A DNA stretch of 20,902 bases from UMGS1474 sp050946775 (GTDB taxonomy: Bacteria > Bacillota > Clostridia > Oscillospirales > Acutalibacteraceae). The notes below the pieces were generated by a model. It was not told the origin of the DNA. It was given only the letters and a program-made list of their open reading frames with translations, and did no database searches. Positions 13,571-20,420 of the stretch are shown in pieces; within the stretch, counting starts at the first letter, position 1; every line of letters starts with the position of its first letter. The DNA lies in the NCBI GenBank assembly GCA_050946775.1, contig JBMNVL010000023.1, positions 1-20,902 on the forward strand, written 5' to 3'. Made by a program: the position numbers and the translations under genes.

Positions 13571-14473
13571 TTACGTCCGCTCCGCCGGAGCGTCGGGCTG
13601 GTAGACCTGATAGGTCGCCCACAGCTCCTCCAGCTCCTCCAGCGAGGCGCGGTTGGCGTCCATCCGCTTGAGGGATACCGCCACGATCAGGGCGTTGATC
13701 ACACTCAGCGGCGCCACCAGCGAATCGACCACGGCGGCCATATCGCTGTGCGCCAGCAGCAGATAGTCGGCAAATTCGGCGATGGGTGAAATGGCGCTGT
13801 CGGTAATGGCCACCACCCTGGCGGAGCGGGAATGGGCAAAGTGGGCGGTCTTGACCGCCTTGCTGGAATACCGCGGGAAGCTGAGGATGATCAGCGCGTC
13901 CCGCTCCCCGATGTGCATCATTTCCTCAAAGATCTCGGTCTCACTGGAGGTGTAGACCAGATGGATATCCGGCAGCAGCATTTTCAGATAATACGCGGTG
14001 AAATTGGCCAGCGCGCGGCAGCTGCCGGCGCCGAAAATATACACCTTGCGGGCGTTCACCAGCGCGTCGACCGCCTTCATGAACCGGTCCCGGGGCATCT
14101 CGTCCAGCGTCTGGCGCACGTTGACCAGATCGTAGGACATCACGCTGTCGAGCACTTCCTCGTCGGTCATCCGCGCGCGGGTGACCTCGATGCGCTGCAC
14201 GGTGGTCAGCTTGCTGCGCACCAGCTCCTGCATCGCCTTTTGCAGGCCGGGATAGCCGTCGAAGCCCAGCTCGGTGGCAAAACGCACCACCGTGGACTCG
14301 CTGACGCCCACCGCCTGCCCCAACCGGAACGCCGTCATAAACGCCGCCTCGTCGTAGTGCGCGTCGATGTAAGCCGCGATCCGCTTTTGCCCCTTGGAGA
14401 AGGTGGGCATCTGGCGATGGATATAGCTGAGCAGATTGGCGCGCCGGATCACCGGGTAAACTTGATCTTCCAT
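13571..14473 (-). CDS. MurR/RpiR family transcriptional regulator
   Basis: A 300-residue regulator. The N-terminal helix-turn-helix (about 1-80) contains SKGQKRIAAYI and VSESTVVRFATELGFDGYPGLQ, the signature of the RpiR HTH. The C-terminal SIS domain (about 128-265) contains VYIFGAGSCRALANF and ALIILSFPRYS and would bind a sugar phosphate effector. ATG 14473 is preferred over the in-frame GTG at 14482 because GGTGG sits 5 nt upstream. It begins 25 nt after the surface-protein stop, and no promoter is seen in that gap. Its effector is unknown; RpiR proteins often control sugar or amino-sugar genes, and the hexuronate operon 10 kb away is a possible but unsupported target. Confidence 0.93.
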   Translation of the reverse strand: MEDQVYPVIRRANLLSYIHRQMPTFSKGQKRIAAYIDAHYDEAAFMTAFRLGQAVGVSESTVVRFATELGFDGYPGLQKAMQELVRSKLTTVQRIEVTRARMTDEEVLDSVMSYDLVNVRQTLDEMPRDRFMKAVDALVNARKVYIFGAGSCRALANFTAYYLKMLLPDIHLVYTSSETEIFEEMMHIGERDALIILSFPRYSSKAVKTAHFAHSRSARVVAITDSAISPIAEFADYLLLAHSDMAAVVDSLVAPLSVINALIVAVSLKRMDANRASLEELEELWATYQVYQPDAPAERT

Positions 14474-14498
14474 GTTTTCCACCGTCCGTTTTTATCGT

Positions 14499-16172
14499 TT
14501 ACGCGTTGTCGCCGCCGGGACGCCGGTCGCTGGAGCTGTACAGATCGATCCCGTCGTCCTTCGGCGCGTTGTCCACGTCGTCCAGCATAAAGTTGGGAGC
14601 AAAGGGTTTGTCCCCGTCCGGTTTGTTTTCGTCCGGCTCGTTTTCGTCCGGCTCGTTTTCGTCCGGCTGATCGCCCGCCGGCGCCGGTTTGCGCCACACG
14701 AACAGATACATCAGCGTTCCCGCCGCGGCCAGCAGCAGGATCCCGGCGGCCATCAGCACCAAAAGCTGCCAGGCGACGCCGCCGCCGGCACGGATGGCGC
14801 CTTCGCCGAAGCCCAGGATCGCCACCGGCGCCATGCCGTTGATTTCAAATTCCAAATACCCGTTTCGGACCTCGACGTCGGTTAGCCCTGTCAATTTGTC
14901 TCCGGAGATGACCGCCACGGCCAACACCGGACAATCCATCATGCTTTCCGGCACCGGCAGGCGCACCAAATAGGAATCGTGGGGCGCGACCGTGATATCG
15001 ATCGCTTTGCCCTTTTCATCGAGAAATTCCAGTCCCATGGCAACCGCCACCTTTTGGATCTCGTCGTAGCGGCTGTATTTCGAGCGTCCCGACACCAGAC
15101 TGGACACCTGCTGGTCGGTAACGGCAAAATCGCTGTGAGCCAGCGTCAGCATCAAAGTGGCGCGGGAAGAGCCGACCATATCGGCGTACAACTGGCTGGA
15201 CACCAGCAGCCGCGCCCGTTGATGAAAATCGTCCGCCTTGAGTCCGAACGCCTCCGGCACCCCTTCATCGAAGGTGGCGTTGACCGCCACCCGGTCCCCT
15301 TCGACCGCCGTGGTGCCCGCGCCGGTGATGGTGGCGTAGGTGCGGGTCTGGGTCGGCTTGGAAGTGGTGGTCGGTTGGGTGGCGCTCCAGCGGGAGCGGG
15401 TAGTGGTCTGATCGTCCTCCGGCTCCTGCTCGGTCGGGGTGGTGGTCACCTCCTGCCGGTCGGTCTGCCAGGACGCCGACGCGCCTTCATAGCTTACGCC
15501 GCCCACCGTTGCCGGCGCCGCCGTGCAATCCACGTCGGTCAGCTCCCGGGTGGAAGACAGAGTTACCTGCCCGTATTGGTTGGTGCGGTATTCCACCGTG
15601 GTGGAATCGTTGAGCACAAAGGTCAGCGGATACTGCGCCACCGGCTGGCCGTGGGAATCGGTCAGGGTCGCGGTGATCACCTGATCCTCCACCGTAAGCG
15701 ACAGATTCAGCCCCTGCGCCCCGGTGACGGTCAGCGGATTCATCGCCAGATACTCGGTGTCGCCGTTCGGGCGCCACAGCACGTATTCCACCGAATAGGT
15801 GCCGCCGCCCAGTGAGCCGGTCTTGACCGAAAAACGCCCCTTGGAGCCGGTCACGCTGTACGCCCGGCCGTTGATCCGCGCGCCGATAACGTCGGTGCCG
15901 TCTCCCTCGGCGTAGTTCCAGGTGACCGCCATCGTGCCGGCCGCGTCGTCGTAATAGCGGCTGTATTCCACGAAAACGAACTCCGCCGGCGGCGCGCCGG
16001 TCTCGGTCGGCTCCGGCTCGGTCGCCGTCGGATCGGCCGCCGTCGGATCGGCGGTCGGCTCCCCGGTCGCCGTCGGTTCCGGCTCGGTTCCGGTCTCGTC
16101 CGGTTCGGCCAGCAGCGTCACCGGGCCCATCAATATCAGTATGCCAAGCATGATCGCCAACAATCGCTTCAT
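14499..16172 (-). CDS. Secreted surface protein with C-terminal membrane anchor, unknown function
   Basis: A 557-residue protein I do not recognise. It has a signal peptide (MKRLLAIMLGILILMGPVTL, cleavage probably near LLAEP), then an acidic Thr/Pro/Glu linker to about residue 63. Two beta-rich extracellular regions (~64-235 and ~280-460), the first possibly Ig-like, are separated by a Thr-rich linker at ~240-277. A transmembrane segment follows (~466-492), then RK and a cytoplasmic acidic tail with DENEP repeats. Topology is extracellular body, single C-terminal TM. No catalytic motif is visible. ATG 16172 is used since AAAGGA precedes it and a signal peptide follows. Its promoter (16229-16257) is the only good one found ahead of the six-gene minus-strand run. 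Confidence 0.75.
   Translation of the reverse strand: MKRLLAIMLGILILMGPVTLLAEPDETGTEPEPTATGEPTADPTAADPTATEPEPTETGAPPAEFVFVEYSRYYDDAAGTMAVTWNYAEGDGTDVIGARINGRAYSVTGSKGRFSVKTGSLGGGTYSVEYVLWRPNGDTEYLAMNPLTVTGAQGLNLSLTVEDQVITATLTDSHGQPVAQYPLTFVLNDSTTVEYRTNQYGQVTLSSTRELTDVDCTAAPATVGGVSYEGASASWQTDRQEVTTTPTEQEPEDDQTTTRSRWSATQPTTTSKPTQTRTYATITGAGTTAVEGDRVAVNATFDEGVPEAFGLKADDFHQRARLLVSSQLYADMVGSSRATLMLTLAHSDFAVTDQQVSSLVSGRSKYSRYDEIQKVAVAMGLEFLDEKGKAIDITVAPHDSYLVRLPVPESMMDCPVLAVAVISGDKLTGLTDVEVRNGYLEFEINGMAPVAILGFGEGAIRAGGGVAWQLLVLMAAGILLLAAAGTLMYLFVWRKPAPAGDQPDENEPDENEPDENKPDGDKPFAPNFMLDDVDNAPKDDGIDLYSSSDRRPGGDNA
14626..14670 (-). repeat. 15 bp tandem repeat, three copies
   Basis: TTTTCGTCCGGCTCG occurs at 14626-14640 and 14641-14655, and with its last two bases changed at 14656-14670. 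On the minus strand it encodes the PDENE repeats of the surface protein's cytoplasmic tail. Confidence 0.85.
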
Positions 16173-16228
16173 ATCGGTCGGTTTCCTTTCGGCAAATCGT
16201 GATCGCCCGCATCGGGGCAATTATAATT

Positions 16229-16257
16229 AGTATAGCACGATTTCCCCCAAAAGTAAA
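16229..16257 (-). promoter_or_regulatory. Promoter of the surface protein / core operon
   Basis: Minus strand TTTACT (16257-16252), 17 nt, TATACT (16234-16229), about 55 nt before ATG 16172. No other strong promoter was found until ispH-rpsA, so it may drive all six genes. Confidence 0.65.
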
Positions 16258-16319
16258 TGCTTTTGCGCAAATCCGTCCGTCGGGAGCGAAAAAGCGTCCC
16301 CGGCGCCGTCTTTGCGCCC

Positions 16320-16348
16320 TTGATTTCACGGCGAAAACGTGCTATGAT
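16320..16348 (+). promoter_or_regulatory. Promoter of the XRE regulator
   Basis: TTGATT (16320-16325), 17 nt, TATGAT (16343-16348), about 31 nt before ATG 16380; divergent from the surface-protein promoter. Confidence 0.65.
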
Positions 16349-16379
16349 AAGAGCATCACCAAGCAAACGAGGAAATGCC

Positions 16380-16982
16380 ATGAACGATATCAAGACCGTC
16401 GTCGCGCAAAACATCGCCCAGCTGCGCCGCGCGCAGGGGATCACCCAGTTGGAGCTGGCGGAAAAGATGAACTATTCCGACAAGGCGATCTCCAAGTGGG
16501 AGCGGGGCGAATCCCTGCCCGACGTGACAGTGCTCAAAGACCTGGCGGATCTGTTCGGGGTCACGGTGGATTATCTGATCACCGACGAACACGAGGCCGC
16601 GCCGGCGGCCGAACCGGTCAACCGGCGCCGCCACCGCAACCGGGGACTGATCACCGGTATGAGCGTTATGCTGGTCTGGCTGCTTGCCACCGCCGCTTTC
16701 GTCGCGGCCGATCTGATCCCGGGCCGTACCCCGATCCACTGGCTCTCCTTTATCTACGCGGTGCCGGTGTCGATGATCGTCTGGCTGGTGTTCAACTCTC
16801 TGTGGTTCAGCCACCGGCGCAATTTTTTGATCATTTCCCTGCTGGTGTGGTCGATTTTGGGGGCGATCTACGTCACCTTCGTCGCGTTGGGCCACAACCC
16901 CTGGCAGATCTTTGCGCTGGGCATCCCGGGACAGGCGATCATCCTGCTGTGGTCGCGGGTGCGGCGCAAGCCGAAAGAATAA
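16380..16982 (+). CDS. XRE-family regulator with C-terminal membrane domain
   Basis: A 200-residue protein. Residues ~9-62 form a Cro/C1-type HTH (NIAQLRRAQGITQLELAEKM, SDKAISKWERGESLPD, DLFGVTVDYLI). A short basic linker (NRRRHRNR, ~80-88) leads to about four hydrophobic segments (~90-110, 118-142, 148-168, 173-190), so the DNA-binding head would face the cytoplasm from the membrane. This layout is common in Firmicutes; signal and targets are unknown. ATG 16380 has GAGGA nearby upstream and its own promoter. It is divergent from the surface-protein gene, which makes that gene a possible target, and ends at a terminator shared with uppP. Confidence 0.9.
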   Translation: MNDIKTVVAQNIAQLRRAQGITQLELAEKMNYSDKAISKWERGESLPDVTVLKDLADLFGVTVDYLITDEHEAAPAAEPVNRRRHRNRGLITGMSVMLVWLLATAAFVAADLIPGRTPIHWLSFIYAVPVSMIVWLVFNSLWFSHRRNFLIISLLVWSILGAIYVTFVALGHNPWQIFALGIPGQAIILLWSRVRRKPKE

Positions 16983-16988
16983 AAAGCA

Positions 16989-17027
16989 AAAACGGACGAT
17001 GCCGCGGCACCGTCCGTTTTGTTTTTT
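16989..17027. terminator. Bidirectional terminator between the XRE gene and uppP
   Basis: AAAACGGACG (16989-16998) pairs with CGTCCGTTTT (17011-17020), with an inner TGCCGCGGCA. On the plus strand GTTTTTTATTT follows; on the minus strand TTTTTGCTTTTT follows. The T-tract overlaps the uppP stop codon. Confidence 0.88.
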
Positions 17028-17859
17028 ATTTCCCGATCACACCGCAGGCCAGCAGGATCAGCACCAGTACGCCCAGCGCGATGCGGTAGTAGCCGAACAC
17101 CTTGAAATCGTGTTTGCGGATATAGGCCATCAAAAACCGGATGACCACCATCGACACGGCAAACGCCACGATCATCCCCACCAGCAGGGTGACCCATTCC
17201 AGCGCGGTAAAGGAAACCCCCTTGAGAAGCACCTTGAGCAGCTTGAAGCCGCTGGCGCCCACCATCACCGGGATGGCCATAAAAAAGGAAAATTCCGCCG
17301 CCACGGTGCGGGAGGTGCCCAGCAGAGTGGCTCCCAGAATGGTCGAGCCCGACCGGGAGGTGCCGGGGATCAGCGCCAGCATCTGGAACAGGCCGATGCC
17401 CAGCGCGGTACGCGGGCCCAACCGGCTCAGCGATGGGATCCGCAGCTTGCGGTGCCGGCTTTCCATCCACAAAAACGCCACGCCGTAAAGGATCAGAGCC
17501 AGGGCGATGACCAGCGGCGTCGACAGCGCGCCCTCGATCAGATCGTCCAGCAGCAGCCCGACGACCCCGGCGGGAACGCTGGCGATCAGCACCTTGCCCC
17601 AAAGCCCGAAGGTCTGCCGCTTTTCCACGGCGGATTTGCGGGGCGAAAAGGGGTTGAGCCGATGGAAATACAGCACCACCACCGCGATGATGGATCCCAG
17701 CTGGATCAGCACCTTGAACACGTCAAAGAACTGGCCGGTGGGATCGTCCATGTGCAAAAACTGGTCGAACAGCAGCATATGACCGGTGCTGCTGATGGGC
17801 AGCCACTCGGTGACGCCCTGCACGATCCCCTGCAGGATCGCCTTGAGGATCTCCAGCAT
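17026..17859 (-). CDS. uppP: Undecaprenyl-diphosphatase
   Basis: Membrane enzyme recycling undecaprenyl pyrophosphate to the phosphate carrier for peptidoglycan synthesis; extra copies give bacitracin resistance. 277 residues and roughly seven to eight TM segments, as usual for BacA/UppP. Both family motifs are present: GIVQGVTEWLPISSTGH near the N-terminus (the (E/Q)xxxE motif and the STGH loop) and ALIPGTSRSGST in mid-protein. ATG 17859 is preceded by AAGAGGCGA. It is the last gene of the fumarase-beta / YdbC-like / uppP minus-strand unit, starting 26 nt after the YdbC-like stop, and ends in the bidirectional terminator. Confidence 0.96.
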   Translation of the reverse strand: MLEILKAILQGIVQGVTEWLPISSTGHMLLFDQFLHMDDPTGQFFDVFKVLIQLGSIIAVVVLYFHRLNPFSPRKSAVEKRQTFGLWGKVLIASVPAGVVGLLLDDLIEGALSTPLVIALALILYGVAFLWMESRHRKLRIPSLSRLGPRTALGIGLFQMLALIPGTSRSGSTILGATLLGTSRTVAAEFSFFMAIPVMVGASGFKLLKVLLKGVSFTALEWVTLLVGMIVAFAVSMVVIRFLMAYIRKHDFKVFGYYRIALGVLVLILLACGVIGK

Positions 17860-17885
17860 CCGCTATCGCCTCTTTTGCAAAAAAA

Positions 17886-18107
17886 TTACAGATCGATCTC
17901 GTTGAGCAGGTCGCGCAGCAGGATCATCTCGTCGGGAGTCAGGGTGACGCCCTTGCCCATTTTGGCGTGTTCAGGCGCCCAGTCGCGCACGTCGTATTTG
18001 GGAGCGCGGTCGTTCCAACTGATCAGGTTGAGCTCCTTGGTCCAGCCCGACGGAGACTGGGACAGTACCCCGCATTCTTTCACGATTTCATACTTGAGTT
18101 CCGGCAT
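17886..18107 (-). CDS. YdbC/PC4-like ssDNA-binding protein
   Basis: A 73-residue protein resembling the Firmicutes YdbC family (PC4 / p15 transcriptional coactivator fold), small homodimeric proteins known to bind single-stranded DNA. Recognisable stretch: GWTKELNLISWNDRAPKYD followed by VRDWAPEHAKMGKGVTLT, the beta-sheet DNA-binding face, then a C-terminal helix PDEMILLRDLLNEI. Start ATG 18107 has AAGGAGA 8-9 nt upstream. It lies 22 nt downstream of the fumarase-beta stop. The family match is by memory; a role in transcription or DNA repair is plausible but not shown. Confidence 0.82.
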   Translation of the reverse strand: MPELKYEIVKECGVLSQSPSGWTKELNLISWNDRAPKYDVRDWAPEHAKMGKGVTLTPDEMILLRDLLNEIDL

Positions 18108-18129
18108 TGGTCATCTCTCCTTAAAAAAA

Positions 18130-18681
18130 TCAATCGTTGCCCGGCGCGGCGAACAAATTGCCGCCGTGGCAATCCACCGCCACGATCAACGGAAAATCCT
18201 CGACTGCCAGCCGTTTGACGGCTTCGCACCCCAAATCGTCGAAGGCGATCACCTCGCAGCTTTTGACGCATTTGGCGGCCAGCGCGCCGGCGCCGCCCAC
18301 GGCGCACAGATACACCCCGCCGTTGCGCCGGATCGCCTCGACCACCGCCGGGGAACGCTGTCCCTTGCCGATGGTGGCGACCACGCCCTCGTCGTAAAAC
18401 CGGGGCGCGTAAACGTCCATCCGCCCGGAGGTGGTCGGCCCGCAGGCGCCGATGGGCAATCCGTCGGGTGCGGGCGTCGCGCCGGCGTAGTAAATGGCGG
18501 CGTCCTTTAGGGAATACGGCAGCGCCTCGCCCTTGTCCAGCATGGCGTTGATCCGCTTGTGCGCCGCGTCCCGGGAGGTGTAGATCACCCCCGAGAGCAG
18601 CACCCGGTCCCCGGCGCGCAGAGCGGGACATACCTGCCGCAGCTGATCCACGGCGACCCGTTTGGCTTCCACGGCGGTCAT
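18130..18681 (-). CDS. Fumarate hydratase class I, beta subunit (stand-alone)
   Basis: The C-terminal/beta domain of class I (4Fe-4S) fumarases and L-tartrate dehydratases. Family blocks visible: LLSGVIYTSRDAAHKRI, LPYSLKDAAIYYAGATPAP, IGACGPTTSGRMD and TIGKGQRSP. The beta part alone is complete at 183 residues. In two-subunit enzymes an alpha subunit holding the Fe-S cluster is normally just upstream, but here the upstream gene is divergent, so alpha must lie elsewhere or be absent. The start is ambiguous: ATG 18681 has GGAAAGG touching it, while GTG 18672 would have AAAGGA at 9 nt. An earlier GTG (18717) lies upstream of the -10 box and is rejected. Confidence 0.85.
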   Translation of the reverse strand: MTAVEAKRVAVDQLRQVCPALRAGDRVLLSGVIYTSRDAAHKRINAMLDKGEALPYSLKDAAIYYAGATPAPDGLPIGACGPTTSGRMDVYAPRFYDEGVVATIGKGQRSPAVVEAIRRNGGVYLCAVGGAGALAAKCVKSCEVIAFDDLGCEAVKRLAVEDFPLIVAVDCHGGNLFAAPGND

Positions 18682-18707
18682 CCTTTCCGTTGATAATAAC
18701 ACGCGAT

Positions 18708-18736
18708 AGTATACCACGCCTTTCCGTTTTGCGCAA
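18708..18736 (-). promoter_or_regulatory. Promoter of the fumarase-beta / YdbC-like / uppP unit
   Basis: Minus strand TTGCGC (18736-18731), 17 nt, TATACT (18713-18708). The transcript would start near 18700, which decides against the upstream GTG start for fumarase beta. Confidence 0.7.
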
Positions 18737-18760
18737 GGGTTGTTTTTCTTAAATTTTCCA

Positions 18761-18789
18761 TTGCCACCGTTTCGATCTTATTGTATACT
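18761..18789 (+). promoter_or_regulatory. Promoter of the DUF3810-type gene
   Basis: TTGCCA (18761-18766), 17 nt, TATACT (18784-18789). It uses the same -35 and -10 hexamers as the coaX promoter. Confidence 0.75.
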
Positions 18790-18827
18790 GGAGGGGATGT
18801 ACAATATGCGCGAAAGGAGGGATCGGG

Positions 18828-19922
18828 TTGAAACGGCTTCGGCTTTCCAACCTGCTGTGGATCCTGCCGGGCGGGATCGCGCTGGCGCTGGGATGGCTTT
18901 TGCCCCGGCATCCGGCGGTTGCCGAAAAGGTGTTTGCCGAAGGGCTCTTCCGGCTGATCGCGGTGCCGATGGGGTGGCTGACGTCCCTGATCCCCCTGTC
19001 GCTGACCGAGCTGGCGCTGATACTGGCGCTGCCGGCGGCGGTCCTGCTGGCCGTCCGGCTGGTCCGGCGGCTGCGCCGGGGCGGCCGACGCCGGGCGATC
19101 GCCCGGCTTTTGCGCACCGCGGCGTGGCTGGTGTCCATCCTGTTCGCCGTATATATGGTGATGCACGGGCTGAATTTCGCCCGGCCGCCGGTCAGCGAGC
19201 TGATGGGACTGGACACCCGGCCGCAGACCGTGGAATATCTGGCCGCCGTCTGCCGGGATTTGGCCAAACAAGCCTCCGCCGAACGCGCCCGGCTGCCCGA
19301 GGACGAAAACGGCCGCATCCGGGATGAACGCTCCACCGTCGATCTGCTGCGGCAGGCCGAGACCGGCTTTCGCGCCGCCGGACGGGACTGCGATCTCTTA
19401 TGGGGCGGCACCTGGCAGCCCAAGCCGGTGCGGCTGTCCCACTGGTGGTCGTATACCGGCATCACCGGGATGTATTTTCCCTTTTTCGCCGAGGCCAACG
19501 TCAACGTCGACGTGCCGGTGTTCGATATTCCCTTTACCGCCGCCCACGAATTGGCCCACACCCGGGGCTTCGCCCGGGAGGACGAGTGCAACTTCATCGC
19601 CTGGCTGACCTGTTTGTATCAGGACGATCCCCTTTACCGGTATTCGGGGCAGCTGATGGCCTATCTGTACTGCGAAAACGCCCTGAAAGCGTACGACAAC
19701 GATCTGCGCTGGCAGATCCGGGACACCTGCAGCGAGGCGGTGCAGCGGGATCTGCAGCTTCAACACGATTATTGGGCCGCCTTTGAGGGCGAGGTGCAGC
19801 AGGTGTCGACCGAGGTGAACGACGCCTTTTTGACCGTCCAGGGTGAGGAGGACGGGGTGTTCAGCTACGACCGGGTGGTGGCGCTGATCATGGCGTATTA
19901 TCAGACCAAGATATGGCCATAA
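18828..19922 (+). CDS. DUF3810-type membrane protein with HELAH zinc motif
   Basis: A 364-residue membrane protein, TTG start at 18828 fixed by AAGGAGG 7 nt upstream. Three hydrophobic segments are visible in the first 113 residues (~9-25, 58-78, 99-113), separated by an Arg-rich loop (~80-96). The C-terminal soluble domain contains YTGITGMYFPFF and then HELAHTRGFAREDECNFIA: H240, E241 and H244 are zinc ligands and catalytic base, with E251 or E253 as a further ligand, as in gluzincins. The family (DUF3810) is widespread in Firmicutes; its substrate is unknown. It has its own promoter and ends at a bidirectional terminator, so it appears monocistronic. Confidence 0.88.
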   Translation: MKRLRLSNLLWILPGGIALALGWLLPRHPAVAEKVFAEGLFRLIAVPMGWLTSLIPLSLTELALILALPAAVLLAVRLVRRLRRGGRRRAIARLLRTAAWLVSILFAVYMVMHGLNFARPPVSELMGLDTRPQTVEYLAAVCRDLAKQASAERARLPEDENGRIRDERSTVDLLRQAETGFRAAGRDCDLLWGGTWQPKPVRLSHWWSYTGITGMYFPFFAEANVNVDVPVFDIPFTAAHELAHTRGFAREDECNFIAWLTCLYQDDPLYRYSGQLMAYLYCENALKAYDNDLRWQIRDTCSEAVQRDLQLQHDYWAAFEGEVQQVSTEVNDAFLTVQGEEDGVFSYDRVVALIMAYYQTKIWP

Positions 19923-19930
19923 ACAAAAAT

Positions 19931-19962
19931 CCCGCGTGTCCGATAGGACACGCGGGGTTTTT
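19931..19962. terminator. Bidirectional terminator between the DUF3810-type gene and secG
   Basis: CCCGCGTGTCC (19931-19941) pairs perfectly with GGACACGCGGG (19946-19956) around a GATA loop. T-runs follow on plus (GTTTTT) and on minus (ATTTTTG). It serves the convergent genes on either side. Confidence 0.92.
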
Positions 19963-19975
19963 CGTGCGATCAATA

Positions 19976-20227
19976 TTACGCGCCGAGGTACTTGGTGATC
20001 AGCATGCCGCCCAGCACCAGCACGAAGAAGGCGATCATGATCACCTTGGTCCAGCGGCTGAGCACCGCGTCCAGAGTGCGGGCGCGGCCCTTTTCCATAA
20101 ACGCGTCGGCGGCGCCGCTGATGGCGCCCAGGTTGGCCTGGCGGCCTTCCTGCAGCAAAACCACGCCGATGATGACGATCGACAGCACGAGCAAAACCGC
20201 GCCGATAATGATTTCCCAAACAGACAT
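19976..20227 (-). CDS. secG: Preprotein translocase subunit SecG
   Basis: A small 83-residue subunit of the SecYEG protein-export channel. Two TM helices (about 5-25 and 62-80) flank a conserved loop with LLQEGRQANLGAISGAADAF, the SecG hallmark (QxG..LG.isGG-type). ATG 20227 has GGAGG 8 nt upstream; in-frame codons further up (TTG GAG) are part of the SD itself. The promoter is 20270-20298. No secretion partner or rnr-smpB is seen beside it in the window, because the upstream side is the AT-rich edge gene. Confidence 0.94.
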   Translation of the reverse strand: MSVWEIIIGAVLLVLSIVIIGVVLLQEGRQANLGAISGAADAFMEKGRARTLDAVLSRWTKVIMIAFFVLVLGGMLITKYLGA

Positions 20228-20269
20228 ATTGAAAACCTCCAAAAAGAATACTCTTGAAAAAGCCCTATT

Positions 20270-20298
20270 ATATTAGCACACCCCGTCGCCGAATGCAA
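20270..20298 (-). promoter_or_regulatory. Probable secG promoter
   Basis: Minus strand TTGCAT (20298-20293), 17 nt, TAATAT (20275-20270), extended by AAT so that TATAAT overlaps at 20272-20267. Confidence 0.55.
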
Positions 20299-20347
20299 GA
20301 GGTTTTTCAAAATTTTCGGTTTCGGGGGTATAAATGGGTTTTTTCGC

Positions 20348-20381
20348 AAAAAATTTGCTGATCACATTAGCCACAGCAAAT
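20348..20381 (-). terminator. Intrinsic terminator of the edge gene
   Basis: On the minus strand ATTTGCTG (20381-20374) and CAGCAAAT (20360-20353) form an 8 bp stem with a 13 nt loop, followed by a run of T (20353-20348). It lies 39 nt after the nuclease-like gene's stop. Confidence 0.7.
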
Positions 20382-20420
20382 ATTACCGTAGACTATAATA
20401 CAAGGCGGTGTTTCCCTCCC

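Noticed and set aside
18682..18717. GTG 18717 as the fumarase-beta start
   Set aside because: It would lie upstream of the TATACT -10 box at 18708-18713, so it would not be in the transcript.
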